Positions 36,682-46,409 of a stretch of 64,000 nucleotides of DNA are shown here, in pieces. The notes under the pieces were generated by a model. The model was not told the origin of the DNA. It searched no databases and saw nothing but the letters and a program-made list of their open reading frames with translations. This DNA comes from JAHEFT01 sp963766195 (GTDB lineage Bacteria; Pseudomonadota; Gammaproteobacteria; Xanthomonadales; SZUA-36). How positions within the stretch are numbered: position 1 is the stretch's first letter; each line of letters begins with the position of its first letter. The translations under genes and the position numbers were made by a program. The stretch covers positions 62,001 through 126,000 of the forward strand of contig CAVXYY010000004.1 in assembly GCA_963766195.1 (NCBI GenBank), in the 5' to 3' direction.

Positions 36682-39108
36682 TCAGCACCTCTGTAATGTG
36701 CGCTCGATGACTTCGTTCTGTACACCCACGTGAAGCTGGGTGAAGAATGCGCTGAATCCAGCCACCCGAACGACCAGGTCACGGTAATTTTCGGGGTGTT
36801 TCTGCGCGTCTCTCAGCTTTTCGGTATCCAGCACATTGAACTGAATGTGATAGCCGTTATTCGCGAACAGGGTTCGAACGACGTTGAGCATCGCATCCCG
36901 GCCCTGGCGGGTCTCGAGCTGATCGGGTGGGAGCTTGAGGTTCATGTGCGTGGCGCACCACTTGACGGGATCGTTTCCTTTCGTTGCAGACATCACCAGC
37001 GCGGTAGCGCCATTGACATCGGTCCCCGGCATGGCTGACAAACTGCCATCGCTCAGCGCCACTCCGGCTCTCTTGCCGGTGGGCAATGCGCCGGTAACCA
37101 GACCCATCAGGTTATGAACGCTCTTGGTGTACTGGTCGAGCGAGGTCTTGATGTCCTTGCTGATGTAGTTGCCGCCACCATCGACATTATTGAAAGCATG
37201 CAAAACGCTATCGTTCACCCTGCGAACCATGAAGTCCACTTCATCGATGTCATTGCCGTATTTGGGCGCATCCTCGTAGCACATCTTGTGGACCTTCTCG
37301 TATTTCCCCTCGAAGTTGGCAGCCAGGGCCTTCTTCAGCTCTGCCATGGTCAGCTTTTTCTTGTCGTACACGAGGTGCTTCACCGCCATCAGTCCGTTCG
37401 CGGCATCGACACCACCAACAGAAATCTGGGCAACCGTGTAGTAGTTGGCACCGCCTTTCCAGGTTTCGGTACCCGTCTCAATACACCCCTTGGTCAGCAC
37501 GGAGCGCCAGGTACACGGCAGGAAATCTGCATTCAACATACTTGCGATCCAGGCCCCCCGGCGGAGTGTGTCTTCACAGAACTGAAGCTGCTGCTCGAAA
37601 GCCGTGTACAGTTCTTCGAAGTTTTTGAAGTTTTCGGGGTCTCCGGACTTGGGTCCTACCTGCATCTTGGTGCGCGGATCGAACCCGTTGTTCAGGGTTA
37701 ACTCGAGCACTTTTCCGAGGTTGGGCTGTCCCTCCACCGGGTGACCGGTTTCGTAAGGTATGTAGCTTCCCACGCAGGCCCCGACACAAGTGCGCCTGGC
37801 TTTCCCCAGCGGCAGATCGCCCACCCGGTCATTGCGGCCCCAGAGATACAAAGCCCGCTTCATCATCAGGTCAGCATTGACGAATTGGGGCATACCGACA
37901 CCGGTGTTGATGCAATCGAGCACTTTTTCGAGGAACTTGCCAGGTGTTTTTGGGGTGAGTGCGCAGGACAACGGCGGCTGGGGGTAAGACAGGTATGTAC
38001 ATGCATCGAGAATCACGTAGTCCATCTCCGCAGTGGCATCTTCGCCATCCTCGGTGTAGCCGGCAAGGGTAATGCTCTGGCCCAGGTCGGCGGAGTTCTG
38101 GATAGCGACTTTCTCGCCGTAGTAGTAGTTGATCTCATTCAGCCGGACGACCAGGTTCTTGAACATAAACACGGCGTCGTCATAGTCAATCAGCCCGGCA
38201 GCCTTGTCGGCCTGGAAGTAGGGCTCCAGGTTCTGGCCCAGGTAGGCCTGTGAGTATCCACAGCCGACCTGTTCAAGTTCCGCCACCAGGTGACAGAAGA
38301 AATGGCTCTGCATGGCCTCCCGCAGGTTGCGTGCAGGGTGCTCGGGAACCCATTCACAGGTCTCGGCAATGGCAATCAGCTCCGCCTTGCGGATTGGATC
38401 TTTCTCTTTTTCAGCCTTCTCACGAGCCAGCGCCGCATAACGGTTAGCCCAGCGGATAACCGCTTTCATCACGATCAGGCTGGCCTGGTAAAAGTAGAGT
38501 TTGTCCGTGTTCTCCAAACGCATTTCCAGCGCCATCATGCGCTCTTCAACGTCCTTGATCGTACTGGCAAGGCCCTGCTGGTAAACCATCGGGTAGTTGA
38601 GGTTGCCGCCACCGCCCGGCCAGTCATGGAACGGCACAACGAGGCCAGATTGGTAGGACGGGGTTGGATCGAAACCATAGCGTTGTTTGAATATCGATTC
38701 CGTCCGGGTTTTCAGTCCGCGCTTGTCCCAGTAATCGAGCGCCCATGCATTGGCTTCGCGATCTGCCTTGGTTTTCGACTTCTCAACAGTCTTCTCTTCC
38801 TTCATCCACAGGACATTCCATTCGGGATTGGGGTAGATGGCCATGTATTTACTCGCCATGGCGCCCACAAAGAGGTTGTCATCGATAAAAAGTTTCTTGC
38901 GATCCAGCATGGCTGCCAGGAACTTGGCCCGCCGGAGGATTTGCACGTCACCGACCGTCTCTTCATATACGTCCTTCATGATCCTGATTCGCTCGAAATC
39001 GAGCTTCTGAGGTGTGCTTCGCTGCCGTTCTTTCAGCCGATCGATGCGCTTGGTGTCAGCCGTGACGCGGGCTGTTGAAGGACTCTGCTTTTTGCTTGCT
39101 CTTGCCAT
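36682..39108 (-). CDS. Glycyl radical enzyme of unassigned substrate
   Basis: 808 residues, normal for the PFL/dehydratase superfamily. The glycyl radical site is in RVAGFSAFF with Gly784, 24 residues from the C-terminus. The thiyl loop reads TCVGACVGSY with Cys441 and Cys445; the second is probably the radical Cys. PFL's paired Cys-Cys is absent. The GCVE Glu of diol dehydratases, CutC, HpdB and IslA is also absent (CVG here), a feature shared with X-succinate synthases, though no bssB/bssC-type small subunits are adjacent. The N-terminus is Lys/Arg-rich with no signal. The reaction is not assignable. Confidence 0.88.
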   Translation of the reverse strand: MARASKKQSPSTARVTADTKRIDRLKERQRSTPQKLDFERIRIMKDVYEETVGDVQILRRAKFLAAMLDRKKLFIDDNLFVGAMASKYMAIYPNPEWNVLWMKEEKTVEKSKTKADREANAWALDYWDKRGLKTRTESIFKQRYGFDPTPSYQSGLVVPFHDWPGGGGNLNYPMVYQQGLASTIKDVEERMMALEMRLENTDKLYFYQASLIVMKAVIRWANRYAALAREKAEKEKDPIRKAELIAIAETCEWVPEHPARNLREAMQSHFFCHLVAELEQVGCGYSQAYLGQNLEPYFQADKAAGLIDYDDAVFMFKNLVVRLNEINYYYGEKVAIQNSADLGQSITLAGYTEDGEDATAEMDYVILDACTYLSYPQPPLSCALTPKTPGKFLEKVLDCINTGVGMPQFVNADLMMKRALYLWGRNDRVGDLPLGKARRTCVGACVGSYIPYETGHPVEGQPNLGKVLELTLNNGFDPRTKMQVGPKSGDPENFKNFEELYTAFEQQLQFCEDTLRRGAWIASMLNADFLPCTWRSVLTKGCIETGTETWKGGANYYTVAQISVGGVDAANGLMAVKHLVYDKKKLTMAELKKALAANFEGKYEKVHKMCYEDAPKYGNDIDEVDFMVRRVNDSVLHAFNNVDGGGNYISKDIKTSLDQYTKSVHNLMGLVTGALPTGKRAGVALSDGSLSAMPGTDVNGATALVMSATKGNDPVKWCATHMNLKLPPDQLETRQGRDAMLNVVRTLFANNGYHIQFNVLDTEKLRDAQKHPENYRDLVVRVAGFSAFFTQLHVGVQNEVIERTLQRC

Positions 39109-39204
39109 TTCATGGTCTCCGTTAATAAATTATGATCATGTACTCAGGGCAGGTTCGCGTTACGCGGACCTGTATCCTGCAAATTCAAAATCTGTTCTTT
39201 TCAC

Positions 39205-40885
39205 TTAATCCGCCCGGTGTGAACGGGCCAGCATGCTTCCGGAAATATTCCGTACCTTGAACCCGTTCTGTAGCAGGATGCGCGTGGCGTAGTAGGAGCG
39301 TTGCGCTGAGCGGCAAAATACATTGATCTCCCGGTCGCGTGGAAGCTCCCCAAGGCGGGCGCGCAACTGCGGCAGCGGAATATTGACCGCGCCGGGAACC
39401 GCCTCGACATCGAGTTCCGCCGGGTTGCGCACGTCCAGCAGGAAGGCATCGCCAACCTCGCCCCAGTGAACCAGTGGCATGTCGCCACGCAGCACGTCGG
39501 CGGCGATCATTCCGGCGAAGTTCACCGGGTCCTTGGCGCTGCCGTAGGGCGGGGCGTAGGAAAGTTCGGATTCTTCAAGATCGTAAATGGTGAAGCCTGC
39601 CTGGATGGCCATCGCGAAAGAATCGATGCGTTTCGGAACGCCGTCTTCACCCAGCACCTGGGCGCCGAGCACCTTGCCGTCGGATTTCCGGAACAGGAAC
39701 TTGATCACCAGGATCTTGGCGCCGGGGTAATAGCCGGCATGGGAGTTCGGATACAGGTAGACCTTCTGATAGTCGGTATCACCCAGCCGTTTCAGCGTTC
39801 TCTCGCTGACCCCGGTCTGGGCAATCGTGGCGTCAAACAGTTTGCAGATTGAGGTGCCCTGGGTGCCGCGGAAATGCGCGTCACGACCGGCAATGACATC
39901 GGCAGCAATACGCCCCTGGCGGTTGGCCGGGCCGGCCAGCGGAATCAGGGTCTGCTCACCGGTGACGAAATCTTTCACCTCCACCGCGTCGCCAACGGCG
40001 AAAATATCGGGTTCGGAGGTAATCATCCGGTCATCAACGCGAATGCCTCCGCGCTTGCCGACTTCGATCCCGGCCATCTTGGCCAGCGCCAGTTCCGGCT
40101 TCACGCCAATCGCCAAAATAACGATATCTGCCGGAAGCGCCTGGCCTTTTTCGGTCAGAACTTCCAGCCCGCAATCCACTTTTCGGAATCCGGTAACGCC
40201 GTCATTGAGATCCACTTTCACATTGTGTTTAGCGAGGTAGCGTTCCACCAGGCGGGCCATCTCGGTATCCAGCGGGGGCATGACCTGGTTCATTTTTTCG
40301 ATGAGCGTTACCGACAGACCACGTTCCACCAGGTTTTCGACCATCTCCAGGCCGATAAACCCGCCACCGACAACCACCGCGCGTCTCGCTTCCCATCCAG
40401 GGTCGACACCGACAAAGGAATTGCCAACCGAGCGGTCAACATCCCGTTCCAGCCATTTGCGCATGTCTACCGCGTCGGCAACGGTCCTGACCGAAAAGAT
40501 TCCCGGTAAGATCAATACCCGGAAGCGGCGGGCGAATCGGCGCCGCGCCCGGGGAGAGCACCAGCTTGTCGTAGCTCTCGGTAGTGACTTCACCGGAAAG
40601 CTGGTTTTTCAGATCAACTGTCTTTTGTTTGGCGTCGATGCCGACCACTTCACAGTTGGTTCTGCAATCGACTTTGAAGATGACGCGAAACATCTGTTCG
40701 GTGGCGACCAGCAGGCTCGATTCCTCCTCGATCGAACCTCCCACGTAGTAGGGGAGGCCGCAGTTTGCGTAAGACACGTACGGCCCGCGCTCGACCATGA
40801 TAATCTCGGCATTTTCATCCAATCTGCGCAGACGGGCTGCACACGATGCCCCACCAGCCACACCACCTACGATGATAACTTTCAC
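39205..40885 (-). CDS. CoA-disulfide reductase with C-terminal rhodanese domain, one frameshift
   Basis: N-terminal frame from 40885: MKVIIVGGVAGGASCAARLRR (FAD fold) and PYVSYANCGLPYYVGG, with the redox Cys of the CoADR/NADH-peroxidase class. It shifts near 40510 (PPLPGIDL into PGIFSVRTVADA) and continues with VVVGGGFIGLEMVENL (NAD fold) and FAVGDAVEVKDFVTG. The last about 100 residues are a rhodanese domain (FLLDVRNPAELDVEAVPGA, EINVFCRSAQRSYYATR, with Cys). Such fusions reduce CoA-disulfide, CoA-persulfide or polysulfide. It is divergent from the 2-oxoacid oxidoreductase. Confidence 0.8.
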
Positions 40886-41194
40886 TTGATTTCTCTCCGT
40901 GTTGACTCATTTTGATGGCCGGCATTTCGCTCTGCCGGCACGGGTGAATAATGTCCGTTTACTACTCGAAGCTTAGCGTGTTGAGGTCTCATTTAAACCT
41001 CGTAATTTTTCTAGTAACTCAATGGGAGATTTCTGAAAAAAGAACGCCGCTTTAAGCGTTCGTCCAAGCAATATTTCATGCTGTGACTAGTAATTTTTCG
41101 GATAGTTCAGACAGTTACACTGGTATCTAATGTCATGCTTCGGCCTTCTCCGACCGGAAGGTTGCGCCTATTCACCAAATGCGATTGTTGGATC
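40886..41194. promoter_or_regulatory. Divergent control region with two motif copies and a hairpin
   Basis: This 309-base AT-rich gap separates the CoA-disulfide reductase from korA. ACCTCGTAATTTTTCTAG lies at 40997-41014 and TGACTAGTAATTTTTCGG at 41084-41101, both in plus orientation; they match the motif found upstream of DcaP. A stem GAACGC/GCGTTC occurs at 41042-41061 between them. The second copy is 93 bases upstream of the korA start. No small gene is evident. Confidence 0.45.
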
Positions 41195-42931
41195 ATGAAT
41201 ACCAGAAAATCATTCGATATTTCGCTTGCCATAGTAGGTTCCGGCGGGGCTGGCGCTATCACGGTAGGCGAGCTTTTACTTCAGTTGGCCGGGAACAATG
41301 GCTTCTTCGGATTGATGCGGCGCTCCTTCGGCCCGCAGATTCGAGGTGGTGAGGCCGCGGCACTGCTGCGCATCAGCGACAAAACCGTCGAGTGCATGGA
41401 TGACGCGTTTGATCTATTGCTGGCGCTCGACTGGTCAAATGCCGAGCGTTTTGCCGATGAAATCCATCGGCGGGAAGGCAGTTTCATCATTGCCGATCCA
41501 TCTGCCGGTGAAGTGCCCTCTATCATTCGGGAAGCGGGTATCGAAATCCTTGAAATCCCGTTTAAAGCCCTCGCTGGGGATATTCCGAATGGCCGTCCGA
41601 ACATGGTTGCACTGGGCGTGCTGTCTCACTGGCTGGGTTTCAGTGGCGACAGCGCTGATAAATTGATTAGCAAAATTTTTTCGCGCAAGGGAGAAGCAGT
41701 TATCAGTGGCTCAAAAGCGGCTTTTATCAGAGGGTTCACTGAGCCGCTGAAGATTAAGGCGAGCCAAACCCGAAAATCGCCTGCGCCGGGTAAAAATTCC
41801 ACCAAGGGTGTCCGTTGGCAAATGAGCGGAAACGAGGGATGTGGGTTGGGGGCTCTGAAAGGCGGGATTCGCTTTGCGGCGGCTTACCCCATCACGCCGG
41901 CCAGTGACCTGATGGAATGGATGGCTCCAAGATTGCTGAAACTGGGTGGAAGCCTGGTACAGGCGGAAGACGAACTGGCTTCAATCAACATGGTCATAGG
42001 CGCTTCCTTTGGTGGAACACCGGCCATGACGGCCACTTCAGGCCCTGGTCTGTCACTGATGGTCGAAGCCATGGGTCTGGCGGTAGCCGCGGAGATCCCG
42101 ACCGTGGTGGTGGACGTGATGCGGGGTGGCCCATCGACCGGCACCCCCACTAAGTCGGAACAGACCGACCTCAACCTTGCCTTGTACGGACTGCACGGTG
42201 ACGCGCCACACCTGGTACTGGGCGCGCTGGACCACGCCGATTGCATATTGACCACCGAATGGGCCGTGAGGCTGAGTGAGGCGCTGCAAACGCTCGTCCT
42301 GGTGCTGAGCGACCAATACCTGGGACAGTCGCGGGTCGTGATGGCAAAGCCGAAATATCGCTTGCCCAAAATTCCGCCCCGAAGTATTGCGAAAAAGGGC
42401 GATAACTACCAGCGCTACCAGGTCACCGAAAGCGGTGTTTCGCCGATGGCCATTCCGGGCACGGCCTCGCTGATGTATGTGGCCGATGGGTTGGAGCACG
42501 CCGAGAGCGGCAAGCCTTCCGGAGCGGCCGTTGACCACCAGTCGCAATTGGACAAGCGGCAGCGCAAAATCAGCGAGTTCGATTTTGGCGAGCACTGGGC
42601 GGACATCCGCGGACAGGGGACCACGGCCATCATTACCTGGGGCTCGACTTCGGGTGCGGTGCGCGAAGCCGCGGACCGTTTGCGGGATGCGGGACAGGAA
42701 GTAAAAGTGATAGCGATTCGCCTGCTGCTTCCGGCCAGCCCGGAAAAACTGGCGGCAGAATTGCAGGGTGTGCAACGCGTACTGGTGGTTGAGCAAAGCC
42801 ACTCGCGGCAATTTCACCTGTACCTGCGCGCCTATTACGATATTGTCGCGGAAACCCGGGTGTTTGCCCGGCCCGGGCCCTTGTTGTTCAGCCCGGGTGA
42901 GATCGTGCAGCGGATTCAGGATTGGAGTTGA
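41195..42931 (+). CDS. 2-oxoacid:acceptor oxidoreductase, gamma-alpha fusion subunit (KorA-like)
   Basis: 578 residues from ATG 41195. An N-terminal gamma domain (ISLAIVGSGGAGAITVGELL, FGPQIRGGEAAALLRIS) is fused to an alpha/pyrimidine-binding domain (GCGLGALKGGIRFAAAYPITPASDLME, QAEDELASINMVIGASFGG, ATSGPGLSLMVEAMGLAV), with a transketolase C-terminal domain after. This is the two-subunit OFOR architecture, as in 2-oxoglutarate:ferredoxin oxidoreductase. It would convert a 2-oxoacid plus CoA to acyl-CoA with reduced ferredoxin. Two copies of the shared motif lie upstream. Substrate 2-oxoglutarate is inferred from context. Confidence 0.85.
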   Translation: MNTRKSFDISLAIVGSGGAGAITVGELLLQLAGNNGFFGLMRRSFGPQIRGGEAAALLRISDKTVECMDDAFDLLLALDWSNAERFADEIHRREGSFIIADPSAGEVPSIIREAGIEILEIPFKALAGDIPNGRPNMVALGVLSHWLGFSGDSADKLISKIFSRKGEAVISGSKAAFIRGFTEPLKIKASQTRKSPAPGKNSTKGVRWQMSGNEGCGLGALKGGIRFAAAYPITPASDLMEWMAPRLLKLGGSLVQAEDELASINMVIGASFGGTPAMTATSGPGLSLMVEAMGLAVAAEIPTVVVDVMRGGPSTGTPTKSEQTDLNLALYGLHGDAPHLVLGALDHADCILTTEWAVRLSEALQTLVLVLSDQYLGQSRVVMAKPKYRLPKIPPRSIAKKGDNYQRYQVTESGVSPMAIPGTASLMYVADGLEHAESGKPSGAAVDHQSQLDKRQRKISEFDFGEHWADIRGQGTTAIITWGSTSGAVREAADRLRDAGQEVKVIAIRLLLPASPEKLAAELQGVQRVLVVEQSHSRQFHLYLRAYYDIVAETRVFARPGPLLFSPGEIVQRIQDWS

Positions 42932-42933
42932 GC

Positions 42934-43776
42934 ATGGCCAAGTCAAACACAGCGGTACCTCTGACCTTCAAGGACTACAAATCTGCACTCAAGCCTATCT
43001 GGTGCCCGGGTTGCGGAGATTTCGCCGTACTCAATGCCATCACCAAGGCCCTGGCTTTTCTACAGCTTCCGCTGGAAAACGTGGCGTTGATCTCCGGTAT
43101 CGGTTGCTCTTCCCGTATTGCCGCCTACACCAGCGTTTACGGCTTTCACGGTGTGCATGGCCGCGCCCTGGCCCTGGCTGCTGGCCTGAAGGCTGTGCGT
43201 GAGGATCTGACCGTCCTGGTGGCCGGCGGTGACGGCGATGGTCTGTCCATCGGCGGTAACCATTTTATCCATGCCTGCCGCCGCAACATGGATTTGACCT
43301 ACATTGTCATGGACAACGAGGTCTTTGGCATGACCAAGGGCCAGGCATCCCCAACCAGTGAACCTGATTGGGTGAAAGGCAAGTTAACCCCAGGCGGCAG
43401 CGGGATTCGTTCCTTCAAACCCCCCGTCCTGGCCCTGGCTTCCGGCGCATCGTTTATTGCGCGCGCCTTCACAGGTGATCCAAATGGCCTTGCACGGATG
43501 CTGGTTGCCGGTATCGAGCACAAGGGATTTTCCTTTATCCAGGCTCTCAGCCCGTGCCCAACTTTTCGCCCCGAACACGCGGACTGGAAGCACCAGGTGC
43601 ATGCGTTTGAAAACGAAGAAGCGACCGATGACCCGCTTGTTGCTGTCCAGCGCATGATGGCTGATGACGGCTTGGGCACGGGCATCATCTATCAGAGAGA
43701 CTTGCCCGCCATTCAGCCCGGAGGCCAGAAACCGAGTGCCGATTTGGCGGCCTTTGAGAGTGAATTCGAAATATAA
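42934..43776 (+). CDS. 2-oxoacid:acceptor oxidoreductase beta subunit (KorB-like)
   Basis: 280 residues; ATG 42934 is two bases after the alpha-subunit stop and follows TTGGAG. CPGCGDFAVLNAI binds the Fe-S cluster with later Cys residues, and GGDGDGLSIGGNHFIHACRRN is the thiamine-diphosphate motif. MDNEVFGMTKGQASPTSE is the conserved substrate loop of KorB-type subunits. Together with the alpha subunit it forms a TPP-dependent OFOR. No ferredoxin gene is adjacent, so the electron acceptor must be elsewhere. Confidence 0.88.
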   Translation: MAKSNTAVPLTFKDYKSALKPIWCPGCGDFAVLNAITKALAFLQLPLENVALISGIGCSSRIAAYTSVYGFHGVHGRALALAAGLKAVREDLTVLVAGGDGDGLSIGGNHFIHACRRNMDLTYIVMDNEVFGMTKGQASPTSEPDWVKGKLTPGGSGIRSFKPPVLALASGASFIARAFTGDPNGLARMLVAGIEHKGFSFIQALSPCPTFRPEHADWKHQVHAFENEEATDDPLVAVQRMMADDGLGTGIIYQRDLPAIQPGGQKPSADLAAFESEFEI

Positions 43777-43838
43777 GCATCCCCGGTTTTTAGTCTGCCA
43801 GCTTGGGTATCTTGAAGCCTGTAAGTGACTTTAATTTC

Positions 43839-44123
43839 TCAGGAGGCCTGTTCGTTTTCAAGCGCTTTGCGGGTGATGTGGCTATAGAGACTTGCCAGTT
43901 TGTCGACCAGCGGTTGCAATTCCGGGTTTTTCGAAGCCAGAGACTGTGCCTGGGTTGAATCTTCCAGCACCCGGTTAAGGAAAGCAATATCGTGATCGCT
44001 AAGCTTTTCACCCTGGTCAACCCGTTCTTTCATTTCGAGCGCCCTTGGCAACCGCCATTGGTTGAGCCGTTCAAGCAGCACCTGAATGGTGCCTTCGTCA
44101 CCTGCGGAATTTATCATGTTCAT
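43839..44123 (-). CDS. Small helical protein of unknown function
   Basis: 94 residues, all-helical, charged: IQVLLERLNQWRLPRALEMKERV, LSDHDIAFLNRVLEDSTQAQ, LVDKLASLYSHITRKALENEQ. No signal peptide or membrane segment. The gene is preceded by CTCGGTAAGGAG and, 51 bases further upstream, by a copy of the shared regulatory motif in the same orientation. I do not recognise a family. Its tail is convergent with korB. Confidence 0.65.
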   Translation of the reverse strand: MNMINSAGDEGTIQVLLERLNQWRLPRALEMKERVDQGEKLSDHDIAFLNRVLEDSTQAQSLASKNPELQPLVDKLASLYSHITRKALENEQAS

Positions 44124-44173
44124 CTCCTTACCGAGGAACGCATTGTATCGCAGTGTTCGTTAAATACTATTGG

Positions 44174-44192
44174 CCGGAAAAATTACGAGTTA
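44174..44192 (-). promoter_or_regulatory. Copy of the shared motif TAACTCGTAATTTTTCCGG
   Basis: Read on the minus strand this is TAACTCGTAATTTTTCCGG, the best match to the window's consensus. It lies 51 bases upstream of the start of the 94-residue protein, in the direction of its transcription, and 60 bases from the divergent DUF900 gene. Confidence 0.45.
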
Positions 44193-44252
44193 CGCTCTGC
44201 ATGGAGGTCATTTATGCTTAACACTCGGGCAACGTGAAGATCGAGGTGATGC

Positions 44253-45561
44253 ATGTCTATTCACATTCTCCGGCAGGCTGGTTTGACCGCCAGTTGTGTT
44301 TTGTTGCTGGCCGCGTGCAGCAGCCAGCGCGTCATGATGCCCACGCCCAACGTCTATGTCGGTTCCGGTGCAGAAACCTACGAGGTCCTGCCCCAGGAAC
44401 TGAAAAGCACGCATGTGCCCCTGTTTTATGTGACCGACCGGGTAGCTGAGAAAGACGAAAATGGCCAGCTGAAATATGGCTATGGACGATCCCCCTCGCT
44501 GGCCTTCGGCAGCGCGGTGGTGGACCTGGGTGAAGACTATCAGCTGGGAGCAATTGCTCGACGCCAGCCGGACACAAAAGCGTCTCGAAAAAGTGCCGAT
44601 GAAAGTACAGGACATCCATGAAATCTCCCGTGGTCCGAACACGCCAATCCCGTATACCGAGATTGACGGCGTAATCGTCGAGGATCCCGAATATGTGGCC
44701 AAAAGGCTCGCCCAGGGCGAAATTTTTCGCCAGTCAATAGTGCACCAACTCGCGCTGACACCGCGTAAAGAAGTGTTCATCTATGTGCATGGGTTTCACA
44801 ACGATTTTGACGATGCCGCATTCGCCATGGCCGAGTTGTGGCATTTCCTCGGGCGCATCGGTGTTCCGATTATTTATACCTGGCCGGCCGGGCGCCCCGG
44901 CCTGTTCGGCTACACCTATGACCGGGAGTCGAGTGAGTTCACCGTCTACCACCTGCGGCGTGTGATCAGCTACCTGGCCAGTTTTCCGGAAGTGGAAAAA
45001 ATCAATATCATCGCCCATAGCCGGGGAACCGACGTGGCGGTTTCGGCCTTACGCGAACTGACCATTGCGGCCCGTGCTGCAGGAAATAATCCGCGGGAAT
45101 ATTACAAGATTCACAATTTTGTGCTGGCCGCACCCGACCTGGACGCGCAGGTTGCCGTGCAACGCATCGTGGGTGATTACCTGACGTTGAGCGCTGACCG
45201 CTTTACGATGTACACCTCACCGGCGGACAAGGCGATTGGTTGGTCCACCAAGCTGTTTGCCAGCCCGAGAGGTCGCATGGGTAACCTCCAGGTTGTGGAT
45301 CTGCCGGAGGAAATGAAGAAAGCCATGGAAGCCAGTTCTTCAAACTTTGCCGTCATCAATTTCATGTCTACCTCGGATAAATCGGACTCCAATGCAGACA
45401 GTTTTGGTCACAGCTACTTCCGTAACGCGCCAACGGTCAGTTCAGACCTGATATTGATGTTGCGCGACGACCTGGACCCCGGTCCACCGGGCCGTCCGCT
45501 GGAGTATCTCGGCGCGAAGTTCTGGCGGGTGCCGCCGGGGTATCCGGCTACCAATCCTTAA
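44253..45561 (+). CDS. DUF900 alpha/beta hydrolase lipoprotein, one frameshift
   Basis: Lipoprotein signal LTASCVLLLAACSSQ. The first frame includes KSTHVPLFYVTDRVAE and GYGRSPSLAFGSAVVDLGED, typical of the DUF900 N-terminal region, then shifts near 44540 into SWEQLLDASRTQKRLE. The second frame has the hydrolase core: VFIYVHGFHNDFDDAAF, IIYTWPAGRPGLFGYTYDRES, and INIIAHSRGTDVAV (Ser in AHSRG instead of GHSxG). Rejoined length is about 430 residues. Probably anchored in the envelope; substrate unknown. Confidence 0.75.
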
Positions 45562-45607
45562 ATGGGCTCTGGCCCCCTTTACCTTGGAAGTCAAAAAAAT
45601 CAGGTAA

Positions 45608-46276
45608 TTAACACCAACTGGCTTCTAACGTCGGATGTCTGGCCAGTTCCTCGATGTTGGCATTAAGAATGCGGTAGCCCACATTGCCATAAAGGAGTTG
45701 GCGACCTTCATTGAGAACCCAGGTGGGGCTGCCGCGCATCCCCAATGCATTGGCACTGCGCTGGTCATCGCTCAAAGCGGCTATCGCACTGCCATCGCGC
45801 AGTGCAGTTTTCAGTAACTGCTCGTCAATATTTTCGGCCTCTGCACACTCAATGAGTGTTGAATAATCGTTGATGTCTCTGGCCTCCGAAAAAAATGCCC
45901 GTCGGATGCGAAGCGCAACGGGTTCAACGAGGGCTTCGTCAGTCACCAGGGCCACAGCCTTGAGAAACAAGTGTGCCTGTAGTGAGGATCGTGGGCGCAC
46001 CTTAGTCCATATATCAGGGTTAACCTCGAGGTTTTCGAATGATGCCGCCGATTTTACGACATGGGCGCCAAATTTCTCGAAGCCGTCCGCTTCTCCCCAC
46101 TGCGTGGCAATCTTGCGGTGGCTGTCACCAAAAATATCAAGATAGCGGTGGCGAATGGTGACTCTTCCAGCCCATTGACGATTGAGTTCCTCCAGGCGTG
46201 GCTGCGCAATCCATGCCCAAACACAAAGTACATCGGTGTAATAATCAATATGGATAGGGGCAGCGATATGGGGCAT
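45608..46276 (-). CDS. DsbA-family (FrnE/HCCA-isomerase-like) thioredoxin-fold protein
   Basis: 222 residues from ATG 46276, preceded by CAGAGGA. HIDYYTDVLCVWAWIAQPRLEEL shows the DsbA fold with D-x-L-C-V-W in place of CxxC, so only one Cys remains in the active-site position, as in FrnE-like and 2-hydroxychromene-2-carboxylate isomerase relatives. LGMRGSPTWVLNEGRQLLYGNVGYR is the cis-Pro loop region. No signal peptide. It may be a glutathione-dependent isomerase or reductase; the desulfinase homologue is 1.2 kb upstream on the same strand. Confidence 0.75.
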   Translation of the reverse strand: MPHIAAPIHIDYYTDVLCVWAWIAQPRLEELNRQWAGRVTIRHRYLDIFGDSHRKIATQWGEADGFEKFGAHVVKSAASFENLEVNPDIWTKVRPRSSLQAHLFLKAVALVTDEALVEPVALRIRRAFFSEARDINDYSTLIECAEAENIDEQLLKTALRDGSAIAALSDDQRSANALGMRGSPTWVLNEGRQLLYGNVGYRILNANIEELARHPTLEASWC

Positions 46277-46292
46277 TTTCAAATTCCTCTGT

Positions 46293-46409
46293 TTATTCAA
46301 ATGGGTTCAGAATGCGAACACCCGCACCCTCAAAATCAACCGTATTTCGGGTAACCAGGGTTAAATCATGGGTGAGCGCCGTTGCGGCAATTTGTTTGTC
46401 CAGGGCATT
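46293..46409 (-). pseudogene. C-terminal remnant of a VapC-type PIN toxin
   Basis: Read on the minus strand, the sequence directly after the rhodanese TGA stop encodes ALDKQIAATALTHDLTLVTR and NTVDFEGAGVRILNPFE, then stops at 46293. This is the conserved C-terminus of VapC/FitB PIN-domain toxins, including the acidic metal-binding end. Everything upstream in the toxin is missing. The remnant is in the same frame as the rhodanese, separated by that single TGA, so a deletion seems to have joined the two genes. Confidence 0.7.

Noticed and set aside
36682..39108. Pyruvate formate-lyase
   Set aside because: The adjacent Cys-Cys of PFL is absent; the loop is TCVGACVGSY.
41135..41194. KorA start at 41135
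   Set aside because: The N-terminal extension is not family-like; ATG 41195 begins just before the gamma-domain fold.
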